From Flavobacteriaceae bacterium (GTDB taxonomy: Bacteria; Bacteroidota; Bacteroidia; Flavobacteriales; Flavobacteriaceae): a stretch of 6,066 nucleotides of DNA. This document shows positions 1 to 6,066 of the stretch, in pieces (the stretch's first letter is position 1; each line of letters begins with the position of its first letter). Where the stretch lies: positions 1 to 6,066 of the forward strand of contig JAGLDM010000368.1 of NCBI GenBank assembly GCA_023145595.1, in the 5' to 3' direction. A program made the position numbers and the translations under genes. The notes beneath the pieces are model-generated. The model made no database searches. It worked only from the letters and a program-made list of their open reading frames with translations, and had not been told where the DNA came from.

Positions 1-438
1 GAGTTGATGCTAAAAAGATCTAATCTTGATAAAATTGACTTGCAAAAAATGTCTGATGATTTTAATTTAAATCTAGATAAAATGATTGTTGTGCTAAGAA
101 ATAGCGGAGTTCAATTACAAAAAGATGCTGTTGTTTTTCATAGAGATTTTAGGCTGTTAGTTGAAAATTTAAATCAAAACTTAGATTCTATGACCCTTTT
201 TGCTTCAAAAGAAATGGCTGTTTTTAGAGATAGTATTTCGGTAGAACGAAAAGCTATTATGCAAAATCTTGATGAAACAAGTAATAAAATTGTAAAAACA
301 GCAATGGAAGAAATTAGAATGTTGATTAAAGATGTTCTTTTTTATCTCATCATTATTTTAATAGTAATTTTATTAATCCCTTTCGCTCTTGGTTATATGA
401 CAGGGCGAGTTTTCACGAAAAATAAGAAGCACAAATAA
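1..438 (+). CDS. Helical protein with C-terminal membrane segment, unknown function (5' end uncertain or cut)
   Basis: I do not recognise this protein. The frame is open to the left window edge (gag, ttg, atg), so the gene may begin at the ATG at 7 or upstream of the window. Counting the TTG at 4 as residue 1, residues 1-108 are hydrophilic, rich in N, D, K, L and E, and look mostly alpha-helical or coiled-coil; ERKAIMQNLDETSNK (81-95) is typical. Residues about 111-133 form one very hydrophobic helix (VLFYLIIILIVILLIPF), followed by GYMTGRVF and a basic tail ending KNKKHK. There is no signal peptide and no catalytic motif. This suggests a tail-anchored or bitopic inner-membrane protein with a helical domain, but the positive C-terminal tail would favour a cytoplasmic C-terminus, so topology is unclear. 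The next gene starts 31 bases downstream on the same strand, so co-transcription is likely. Coding is well supported; function is unknown. Confidence 0.72.
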   Translation, partial: ELMLKRSNLDKIDLQKMSDDFNLNLDKMIVVLRNSGVQLQKDAVVFHRDFRLLVENLNQNLDSMTLFASKEMAVFRDSISVERKAIMQNLDETSNKIVKTAMEEIRMLIKDVLFYLIIILIVILLIPFALGYMTGRVFTKNKKHK

Positions 439-452
439 TTAAATATTCACTC

Positions 453-469
453 TAAAACTAAGCATTATT
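453..469 (+). promoter_or_regulatory. A-rich translation leader, copy 1
   Basis: TAAAACTAA at 453-461 lies 8 bases before the ATG of the small lipoprotein gene. No Shine-Dalgarno sequence is present; A-rich leaders replace it in Bacteroidota. The same nine bases precede the next gene, at 988-996, 5 bases before its ATG, and the first codons of both genes also agree. This may be a translation-enhancing element or the remnant of a copied start region. Confidence 0.4.
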
Positions 470-985
470 ATGATTAAAAGAATTTTATTTATCGCAGTAA
501 TTACAGTAACTATTATTTCTTGTACAGATTCTAAAAAGAAATCAGAAGAGACTGAAGGCACTAAACCTATAACAGAAACAACAAAACCTATGAGTAGCAA
601 TACAAGATTTGAAAAGATAGATGGCTACTTTGTAAAGAATACTGTTGTTTTTGAAAAAAGCGTGAAATATATTGCTGTATCTTCACAAGAAGAATTTGAT
701 ACTGTTTTTGGAATAGCAAAAACTATGAAAAATAAAGTGACTCCCTTAGATTTTGAAAAATTTAATGTAGCCGCTATTTTAAACATTCCTTCAAAAAAAT
801 CAGACCGTATAAAACTTCAAAAATATACTTCTTCAAATGGAATAATGACAGTGGGATATGATCTAGAAAAAGGAAGTGATCAAACTTTTGATTCTGGTGA
901 CTTATTGATATTTAAAATTCCAAAAGGAATTACTAAAATCAATTTTGAATCTGAAGGACAATCAGAAACTATTAATGTAAACTAA
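470..985 (+). CDS. Small lipoprotein of unknown function (YFVKN-type)
   Basis: This 171-residue protein begins with a lipoprotein signal peptide: MIKR, a hydrophobic stretch, then the lipobox IISC with the lipidated cysteine at residue 18. Residues 19-45 are a charged, Thr/Lys/Glu-rich linker, which fits a tether between membrane and folded domain. Residues about 46-171 look like a compact alpha/beta domain, with DGYFVKNTV (51-59), SSQEEFDTVFGIA (71-83) and DFEKFNVAAIL (94-104). From memory this pattern resembles small Bacteroidota lipoproteins without a known function; a distant link to PrcB-like domains is possible but unsupported. No catalytic residues stand out. The ATG is fixed because an in-frame TAA lies at 440-442 with no other start between. 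The gene sits 31 bases after the upstream gene and 16 bases before the amidohydrolase gene, so it is probably in their operon and may act with the hydrolase in the envelope. Confidence 0.85.
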   Translation: MIKRILFIAVITVTIISCTDSKKKSEETEGTKPITETTKPMSSNTRFEKIDGYFVKNTVVFEKSVKYIAVSSQEEFDTVFGIAKTMKNKVTPLDFEKFNVAAILNIPSKKSDRIKLQKYTSSNGIMTVGYDLEKGSDQTFDSGDLLIFKIPKGITKINFESEGQSETINVN

Positions 986-987
986 TT

Positions 988-1001
988 TAAAACTAACTAT
1001 T
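988..1001 (+). promoter_or_regulatory. A-rich translation leader, copy 2
   Basis: TAAAACTAA at 988-996 repeats the leader found at 453-461, then CTATT leads into the ATG at 1002. It lies almost immediately after the stop codon of the preceding gene (983-985), which leaves little room for a separate promoter and fits translation of the amidohydrolase from the shared operon transcript. Confidence 0.4.
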
Positions 1002-2732
1002 ATGATAAAAAGAATTTCAATTTTAGCACTAGTTTTTACAGTTTTATTAAGCTGTAAAACACAGGAAAAAAAAGAAGTTGACCAAACTTCTAACGACGAA
1101 AATAAACTAGAACAAACCATTTATTTTGGCGGAGACATCATTACTATGGATGGAGCTACTCCTCAATATGTAGAAGCGGTTATAGAACGTGACGGAAAAA
1201 TTATTTATGCTGGAGACAAAGCAAGTGCAGTTAATAATTTTGCAGGAGAAACAGTAGAGGTAGATTTAAAAGGTAAAACAATGCTTCCAGGGTTTGTAGA
1301 TCCTCACGGTCACTTTATGTCAGCTGTACTTATGTCTACACAAGTTAATTGTGCTTCACCACCAATGGGAACTGTTACAGATATTCCTTCTATGATTGAA
1401 AAACTTCAAAAATTTAAAGAAGAAAAAGGAATTAAAGATGGCGAATGGATTGTTGGTTGGGGATACGATCAAGATTTATTAGCAGAAAAGCGACATATCA
1501 CTAAATTAGATTTAGATGAAGCCTTTCCTAATAATAAAATTTTAATCGTTCATATTTCTATGCACGGTGGAGTTTTAAACTCTAAAGCATTAGAATGGGC
1601 AGGTTTGGATGAGAACTCTGAAACACCTGAAGGTGGTGTTATTGCTCGTTTACCAGGAGGAAACGAACCCGCAGGTTTGTTAATGGAAATGGCCTATATG
1701 CCTGTTTTTGATAAATTACCTCAACCTTCAGAAGATGAAATGATGGAGTTGATGGAAGCTGCTCAAATGCAATATACAAGCAATGGCTATACACATGCGG
1801 TGGAAGGATTTACACATATTAAAGACATGAACACTTTAAAAAGAGCGGCAAAAGAAGGTCGTTTCTTTATAGATATTGTATCGCTTCCAGGATTTACAGA
1901 AATGAAAGAATGGCTAAACAATCCAGAATATCCATTTGGTGAATATAACGATCGCTTAAAATTTCAAGGAGGAAAATTCACATTAGATGGGTCACCCCAA
2001 GGATTAACAGCATATATGGCAGAACCCTATAGCGTTCCTGGCCCAAATGGCGAAAAAAATTGGGTAGGAAACACTTCCATTCCAAGAGAAGATTTAGCCA
2101 AATTGGCCAAAGTGATGGTAGATAATAATGTGCAAATTATGTTTCATGCAAATGGTGATGGCGCCATTGAAGATGCTATTTATGCAATTGAAAATGCCGG
2201 TATTAAAGCAAGTGATGATAAACGACCTATTATTATTCATTCACAATTTCAAAAACCAGAACATTTAAAAAAATATGTAGAAATTGGAATTTCTCCTACT
2301 TACTTTACCAACCATGCTTTTTATTGGGGTGATGTACATATTAGAAACGTAGGATTAGAAAAAGCATCTTTTATTAGTCCAATGAAAGCGGCAAATGATT
2401 TGGGATTGATTACTTCTAACCACACCGATTTCAATGTTACTTTGTTAGATCCGTTTTTTGTAATGTGGACCTCTATGAAACGTGAAACAAGGTCTGGAAA
2501 AATATTAGGTGGAGATCAAGTAATCGATGGATATGCTGCATTACAATCGCTAACAACTGGATCTGCTTACCAATTTTTTGAAGAAGACAGTAAAGGGAAA
2601 ATTAAAAAAGGAATGTTAGCAGATTTTGTGATTTTAGATACCAATCCTTTGAAAATCTCAACTGTAGATGCTATTAAAGACATCAAAGTTTTGGAAACTA
2701 TTAAAGAAGGGAAAACGGTTTTTAAAAAATAG
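1002..2732 (+). CDS. Lipoprotein metal-dependent amidohydrolase, YtcJ/AepA family
   Basis: This 576-residue protein is a member of the amidohydrolase superfamily (Amidohydro_3, YtcJ/AepA-like), which hydrolyses C-N or similar bonds using one or two metal ions. A lipoprotein signal ends in the lipobox LLSC with Cys18, followed by a charged linker (19-37), so it should be anchored in the cell envelope. The small beta-domain begins at about 39 (TIYFGGDIITMDG). Likely active-site residues are His102 and His104 (GFVDPHGHF), Lys325 in GGKFTLDGS (a possible carbamylated metal ligand), His382 (FHANGDGA), His413 (IIHSQ) and Asp476 (SNHTDF). The chain ends with KGKIKKGMLADFVILD (521-536), the usual return to the beta-domain. 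Length matches the family and all main motifs are present, so it is probably active. The substrate cannot be read from sequence: relatives act on varied amides and cyclic compounds, and many are uncharacterised. It is the last gene before the terminator at 2755-2795. Confidence 0.93.
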   Translation: MIKRISILALVFTVLLSCKTQEKKEVDQTSNDENKLEQTIYFGGDIITMDGATPQYVEAVIERDGKIIYAGDKASAVNNFAGETVEVDLKGKTMLPGFVDPHGHFMSAVLMSTQVNCASPPMGTVTDIPSMIEKLQKFKEEKGIKDGEWIVGWGYDQDLLAEKRHITKLDLDEAFPNNKILIVHISMHGGVLNSKALEWAGLDENSETPEGGVIARLPGGNEPAGLLMEMAYMPVFDKLPQPSEDEMMELMEAAQMQYTSNGYTHAVEGFTHIKDMNTLKRAAKEGRFFIDIVSLPGFTEMKEWLNNPEYPFGEYNDRLKFQGGKFTLDGSPQGLTAYMAEPYSVPGPNGEKNWVGNTSIPREDLAKLAKVMVDNNVQIMFHANGDGAIEDAIYAIENAGIKASDDKRPIIIHSQFQKPEHLKKYVEIGISPTYFTNHAFYWGDVHIRNVGLEKASFISPMKAANDLGLITSNHTDFNVTLLDPFFVMWTSMKRETRSGKILGGDQVIDGYAALQSLTTGSAYQFFEEDSKGKIKKGMLADFVILDTNPLKISTVDAIKDIKVLETIKEGKTVFKK

Positions 2733-2754
2733 CATAAGTAATTTGCTTTAAAAC

Positions 2755-2795
2755 AAAAACAGCTTAGAAGTTTAAAACTTCTAAGCTGTTTTTTT
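2755..2795. terminator. Bidirectional intrinsic terminator between convergent genes
   Basis: Two 19-base arms, 2755-2773 and 2775-2793, are perfect inverted repeats around a single A at 2774; in practice the innermost A-T pairs would open to form a loop. The core is CAGCTTAGAAG paired with CTTCTAAGCTG. A run of seven T (2789-2795) follows on the plus strand. The opposite side carries five A (2755-2759), giving a U-run when read on the minus strand. It starts 22 bases after the amidohydrolase stop and lies 13 bases beyond the stop of the minus-strand gene, so one hairpin can end both transcripts. Confidence 0.92.
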
Positions 2796-2808
2796 ATGGG
2801 GACAAATG

Positions 2809-3174
2809 CTATTTTACCTCAATAATTTCATCAATTTCTTCTACTTCTTTGATATAGTATTTTGTATCTCCAAGCCAAAACAAAGTGTCATATCGTTCTA
2901 TATAGGTTAGTTTTACAGATTTTCCTTGTGAATTTTTTAAGGATTCTATCACTTCTTTATCACCGCCTTCAACTGAAAAGTGAAATTGTAATTCATCAGA
3001 AACCCCTTGACTTAAAGTGCCTTCCCAAGTTTTAAAAACAACGCCTCTTTCAGATATTTTTACTAATTCTCCAGACCGATACCCTTTACTATACGATGCA
3101 AAATAGATAAATAAAACATACACTATCAATACAACTACTAATCCGACACCAATTTTAATCAATATTTTTTTCAT
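2809..3174 (-). CDS. Small single-pass membrane protein, unknown function
   Basis: This 121-residue protein has a short basic N-terminus (MKKILIK), one membrane helix at about 8-26, and a C-terminal domain rich in predicted beta strands. Visible motifs are SYSKGYRSGELVKIS (27-41), GVVFKTWEG (44-52) and ERYDTLFWLGDTKYYI (93-108). There is no lipobox and no clear cleavage site, so the helix is probably an uncleaved anchor with the domain outside the cytoplasm. From memory, small proteins with this SYSxGYRSGE...FKTWEG pattern are widespread in Bacteroidota, and some carry the name 6-phosphogluconate dehydrogenase; nothing here supports that enzyme (far too short, no Rossmann GxGxxG), so that name should not be transferred. 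The role is unknown. The gene is convergent with the amidohydrolase gene and divergent from the channel gene, so it is probably transcribed alone. The ATG at 3174 starts a natural signal-anchor. Confidence 0.87.
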   Translation of the reverse strand: MKKILIKIGVGLVVVLIVYVLFIYFASYSKGYRSGELVKISERGVVFKTWEGTLSQGVSDELQFHFSVEGGDKEVIESLKNSQGKSVKLTYIERYDTLFWLGDTKYYIKEVEEIDEIIEVK

Positions 3175-3345
3175 GTAATTTATTTTAATAAGGTAAATAT
3201 ACTAAAATTGTTATTTTAATCACCTTAATTACACTAGATTATACCTCAAAAGGCATTTACATTTTTAAGTATCTTTAATTGGTTTCTATGATTATTTTAA
3301 AAAAGATTAAAGTATTACCTTTGGTACTCATAATTTCTGAAAAAT
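3175..3345. other. Divergent intergenic region
   Basis: This very AT-rich 171-base gap separates the minus-strand membrane protein gene from the plus-strand channel gene and must hold the promoters for both. I find one reasonable promoter element for the channel gene (3316-3323) and only a weak one for the minus-strand gene: TATATTTA read on the minus strand at 3194-3201, which deviates from TAnnTTTG at the last base and has no TTG at the expected distance. I see no inverted repeat, riboswitch-like fold, tRNA or small ORF. Confidence 0.6.
3316..3323 (+). promoter_or_regulatory. Candidate Bacteroidota -7 element for the channel gene
   Basis: TACCTTTG matches exactly the TAnnTTTG -7 consensus known for the Bacteroidota primary sigma factor. 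Transcription would begin near 3330, leaving a leader of about 16 bases before the ATG at 3346. The partner -33 TTG is not seen at normal distance: the nearest TTG upstream, at 3279-3281, is about 34 bases away instead of roughly 19-20. An eight-base match with two free positions can arise by chance, so this is a suggestion supported mainly by its position. Confidence 0.4.
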
Positions 3346-5889
3346 ATGGTTTCACAAAAAAAACATTTTTTTATTTCTCTTAAAATAGCAGTACTACTTG
3401 CTTTTTTATCTCCACTTTTTTCTTTCTCACAAGAAGAGACTAAAATAGATAGCCTTATTATTGATAAGCCAGTTACCATACAATTGGCAAATGTGATTAA
3501 ACAAATTGAAGATGCTGATTTTGAACTTAAAAAAATATTAACCAGAGCTAAGCCATCAGCTAATATCAGAGAGATCGATTCTGTTTTTCCAAGCTATGTT
3601 GAGTTTTTGGGAATTCAAAAAAAATATGCTGAAAAATTTATTAAAGGAAACCCAAATAGGCAAAAAATAAATTACTTAATAAATAGATGGGAAAATTATA
3701 TTATTCATCTTGAAAAATGGGAAAACGAAATTAACAATCGTGAAAGTAATTATGAGTTGTTTTTAGATGAACTTTTGTTAAAAAAACAGACTTGGCTATT
3801 GACTTATGAGAATGCCAAAAACGAAAATGCTCCTAATGCTGTAATCCTTGAAATAGAAAGCATTTTAAATGAAATTAAGAATATAGAAGTTTTAATTTTT
3901 AAGAAAAAAAATAAACTTCTAAGCTTAGAGGCTAAAATAAATAAACAGAAAAGGAAAAATGGAGATGTTATTAATGACCTTCTTAATTTGAAAAAATCAG
4001 AAGTGTATGATCTTTTCTTCATGAGGCATGAACCAATTTGGGAGTCTTCATTTCATGTGTCTGAAAATCTGGGTTTTGAAAAAAACTTTACAGAATCAAT
4101 TCCTAAGAAAATATTTTTGATTTTTAGTTTGGTTAAAAAAGATGCCAGTCAATTTTATTTATTTTTAATATCAATTGTGTTAATCAGCGTTCTCTTAAAA
4201 TTTTTAAAAAAATCATTTGAAAAATACCCGTTTAACGAAGAGGACCAAAACCTGCAAAGGGCTAAAAGTACCGTGTTAAATCACTCTCGTGAAACAATTG
4301 CTTTTTTAGTTTTATTTATTGCTCGTTTTTATTTTAAAGAGGCTCCGTCTCTACTTGTATATATCAATATATTCATGCTGCTGATTGTAGCAATACAACT
4401 TGTAAGGCCAGTTATTTATACAAGATTTAAAAAAGCCTTACACATCATTATTTTGTTTTTCCTTATTAACCTTGTTAAAAATTATGTTTGGTTTGACTCA
4501 TTATCATATCGATTTTACATGATTTTTGAAGCAGTATTATTTATATCTCTGCTACTTTACTTCACGTACCCTTACCATAAATTGAAAAATTTAAAAAAAG
4601 GTAATTTAGGAAGCCTCTTAATTAAATTGATTCCTTATCTTTATTTAAGTGCCATAATTTCTATAATAGCAAATGTATTGGGCTATACAAACTTTGGAGA
4701 ATTAGCGATACGAGTTAATATAAACAGTGCTATTATTATTGTTATATTTTATGCTTTCTTAATGTCGTTTAGTGGTGTTGCTATCGGGATTATTCATCAT
4801 AATTTCTCAACGCAAAAAAACATAGACACCACACATAAGTTTAAAGTAGAAAAGAAAATTTTAAATATTATCAGGGTATTTGTTATTGTTTACTGTTTAA
4901 TAACTTTTCTTAACCTTGTAGATCTTTGGCTGCCTTTAACAGATTATTTATCAGAGGCATTATCAACCCCTTATACGGTGGGCTCTGCGACTTTTACTTT
5001 TGGGGTGGTATTAACTTTTCTTTCAATTTTGTTAGGATCATTTTTCGTTACAGGTTTAATTTCATTTATTCTAAATGGCGAAGTATTAGCGTTTTTGAAA
5101 TTACCAAAAGGGATTCCTGCAGCAATATCTTTAGTAATACGTTATTTTATTATTGGCTTCGGATTTGTTCTAGCGCTATCATCATTAGGTGTTAATCTAG
5201 GAAAGTTTAATCTAATGGCAGGTGCACTTGGTTTAGGTATTGGTTTCGGGTTGCAAACAATAATTTCAAATTTTATTTCTGGATTAATCCTTGTTTTTGA
5301 AAGACCTATATTACCCGGAGACACAGTGGAAGTAAACAATTTGCTTGGTGTAGTAAAGAAAATTGGTGTTCGGTCATCTAAGATTAGCACTTTTGACGGA
5401 GCAGAAGTTATTGTACCTAATAATAATTTAATTTCTGATGACCTGATAAATTGGACGCTATCAAGCAATATTAAAAGGGTCGAAATATTGATAGGAACTA
5501 CCTATGCTTCCGATCCAAATAAAACTTTAGAGATCCTTACCGAAATAGCGAATAATAATGAAAAAGTATTAAAAAACCCAGCACCAATAGCATTGTTTAG
5601 TGACTTTGGAGATAGTTCTTTAAACTTTAAATTACGAATTTGGGTAAATTACGAAATCGGATTACAAGTAAAAAGTGATGTGTCAATAGAAATTTACAAT
5701 AAGTTTAAAGAGCTTGGTATTGAAATACCCTTTCCGCAACAAGATATTTATATTAAAAGTATTCCTCAACAATTTGATGTTGAAAAAATGTTGACTCAAA
5801 ATAAAAAAGATAAATCTAAGCACCAAAAACCAATTAAAAATACTGAGCCTTTGCCCGAAGATTTAGATACAGAAGAAAATAACCTTTAA
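3346..5889 (+). CDS. Large MscS/MscK-type mechanosensitive ion channel
   Basis: This 847-residue protein belongs to the MscS superfamily, channels that open under membrane tension and release solutes during hypo-osmotic shock. A signal peptide (hydrophobic core about 9-27, cut probably after FSFS28) is followed by a mostly helical, Lys/Glu/Asn-rich periplasmic region to about 265. I count roughly ten hydrophobic segments from about 268 to 615, then the pore helix: GALGLGIGFGLQ (626-637) with its Gly/Ala-lined face, SNFISG (641-646) and FERPILPGD (651-659). The beta domain holds STFDGAEVIVPNNN (681-694) and INW (701-703), and the alpha/beta domain ends at IPFPQQDIYI (794-803). A charged, probably disordered tail covers about 808-847. 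The length lies between E. coli MscS (286) and MscK (about 1,120), and the membrane layout resembles MscK. The start is fixed by an in-frame TAA at 3331-3333. The next gene begins 11 bases later. Confidence 0.95.
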   Translation: MVSQKKHFFISLKIAVLLAFLSPLFSFSQEETKIDSLIIDKPVTIQLANVIKQIEDADFELKKILTRAKPSANIREIDSVFPSYVEFLGIQKKYAEKFIKGNPNRQKINYLINRWENYIIHLEKWENEINNRESNYELFLDELLLKKQTWLLTYENAKNENAPNAVILEIESILNEIKNIEVLIFKKKNKLLSLEAKINKQKRKNGDVINDLLNLKKSEVYDLFFMRHEPIWESSFHVSENLGFEKNFTESIPKKIFLIFSLVKKDASQFYLFLISIVLISVLLKFLKKSFEKYPFNEEDQNLQRAKSTVLNHSRETIAFLVLFIARFYFKEAPSLLVYINIFMLLIVAIQLVRPVIYTRFKKALHIIILFFLINLVKNYVWFDSLSYRFYMIFEAVLFISLLLYFTYPYHKLKNLKKGNLGSLLIKLIPYLYLSAIISIIANVLGYTNFGELAIRVNINSAIIIVIFYAFLMSFSGVAIGIIHHNFSTQKNIDTTHKFKVEKKILNIIRVFVIVYCLITFLNLVDLWLPLTDYLSEALSTPYTVGSATFTFGVVLTFLSILLGSFFVTGLISFILNGEVLAFLKLPKGIPAAISLVIRYFIIGFGFVLALSSLGVNLGKFNLMAGALGLGIGFGLQTIISNFISGLILVFERPILPGDTVEVNNLLGVVKKIGVRSSKISTFDGAEVIVPNNNLISDDLINWTLSSNIKRVEILIGTTYASDPNKTLEILTEIANNNEKVLKNPAPIALFSDFGDSSLNFKLRIWVNYEIGLQVKSDVSIEIYNKFKELGIEIPFPQQDIYIKSIPQQFDVEKMLTQNKKDKSKHQKPIKNTEPLPEDLDTEENNL

Positions 5890-5900
5890 AAAATAAATTT

Positions 5901-6066
5901 ATGAAAAGTATTATAACGTTTATTTCTATTGTCTTAATGCAAACCTGCAACACTCCAAGCCAAGATTTAGGTCAAATTTATTGGGTTCACAGTGCTAAGG
6001 TCGATTGTGTTGGCGTTGGACCTATGACTTGTTTACAAGTTCAAAAAACAGAAAATTTAGACTGGT
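5901..6066 (+). CDS. DUF4377-type lipoprotein (3' end cut by window)
   Basis: An ATG at 5901 opens a frame that runs to the window end without a stop, giving 55 complete codons. The N-terminus (MKSIITFISIVLMQTC) is a short lipoprotein-like signal with a candidate lipid cysteine at residue 16; the box MQTC is atypical because Thr occupies the -1 position, although Bacteroidota lipoboxes are relaxed. The mature part begins with IYWVHSAKVDCVGVGPMTCLQVQ (26-48 in three parts: IYWVHSAKVD, CVGVGPM, TCLQVQ). This matches my memory of the DUF4377 domain, including the Cys36 and Cys44 pair that could form a disulfide. The function of DUF4377 is unknown; it is often found in secreted or lipid-anchored proteins, sometimes beside META/HslJ-like domains. 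It starts 11 bases after the channel stop codon and is probably co-transcribed. The missing C-terminus prevents any statement on total length or extra domains. Confidence 0.8.
   Translation, partial: MKSIITFISIVLMQTCNTPSQDLGQIYWVHSAKVDCVGVGPMTCLQVQKTENLDW

Noticed and set aside
3194..3201. Possible minus-strand promoter element TATATTTA for the small membrane protein gene
   Set aside because: It lacks the final G of TAnnTTTG and has no TTG at the proper distance; in DNA this AT-rich such matches are common.
3913..3929. AAACTTCTAAGCT repeats 13 bases of the terminator arm at 2775-2787 and overlaps a 12-base palindrome (3918-3929)
   Set aside because: It lies inside the channel coding sequence, encodes ordinary Lys-Leu-Leu-Ser-Leu codons, has no T-run, and a single 13-base match in AT-rich DNA may be chance.
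3804..4022. Minus-strand open frame of 72 codons within the channel gene
   Set aside because: It lies opposite the coding region for the helical domain, where Lys/Glu-rich codons give a hydrophobic, Phe/Ser/Leu-rich antisense translation; no leader or family resemblance supports it.
4926..5195. Plus-strand open frame of 89 codons in another frame of the channel gene
   Set aside because: It overlaps the well-supported membrane region of the channel and its translation has no recognisable domain.
5142..5468. Minus-strand open frame of 108 codons over the channel pore region
   Set aside because: It is antisense to the most conserved part of the channel, and its translation shows no domain or signal.
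1..6066. A new mobile, defence or secretion system
   Set aside because: No transposase, integrase, nuclease, helicase, toxin, repeat array or terminal inverted repeat was found; base composition looks even throughout and all genes look like ordinary envelope genes.

Overview
The window is strongly AT-rich and looks like chromosomal DNA of a Bacteroidota bacterium, most likely a member of the Flavobacteriaceae. Three things point there: start codons are preceded by A-rich leaders with no Shine-Dalgarno sequence, a TAnnTTTG-type promoter element lies in front of the channel gene, and several proteins resemble families I associate with that group (a DUF4377-type lipoprotein, small SYSxGYRSGE membrane proteins, a YFVKN-type small lipoprotein). 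These assignments come from reading the proteins and from memory, not from a database search.

Layout. Positions 1-2732 hold three plus-strand genes in a row: the 3' part (or nearly all) of a helical protein with a C-terminal membrane segment, a 171-residue lipoprotein of unknown function, and a 576-residue lipoprotein metal-dependent amidohydrolase of the YtcJ/AepA type. Gaps of 31 and 16 bases suggest one operon. It ends at a strong inverted repeat (2755-2795) that can also terminate the convergent minus-strand gene at 2809-3174, a small protein with one membrane helix. A 171-base divergent intergenic region (3175-3345) follows and carries a candidate promoter. The plus-strand gene at 3346-5889 encodes an 847-residue MscS/MscK-type mechanosensitive channel with a signal peptide, a periplasmic helical domain, about 11 membrane helices and the MscS pore and beta domain. 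Eleven bases after it begins a DUF4377-type lipoprotein that is cut by the window end.

Together: every gene appears to encode a membrane or exported protein (three putative lipoproteins, three membrane proteins). The only confident molecular functions are a hydrolase of unknown substrate and an osmotic-shock channel. I see no mobile element, CRISPR array, tRNA, rRNA, phage gene or toxin/defence module, and no convincing new system. The points most worth a second look are the envelope-anchored amidohydrolase with its HTD-type active-site variant, the near-identical translation-start regions of the two adjacent lipoprotein genes, and the unassigned N-terminal domain of the channel.
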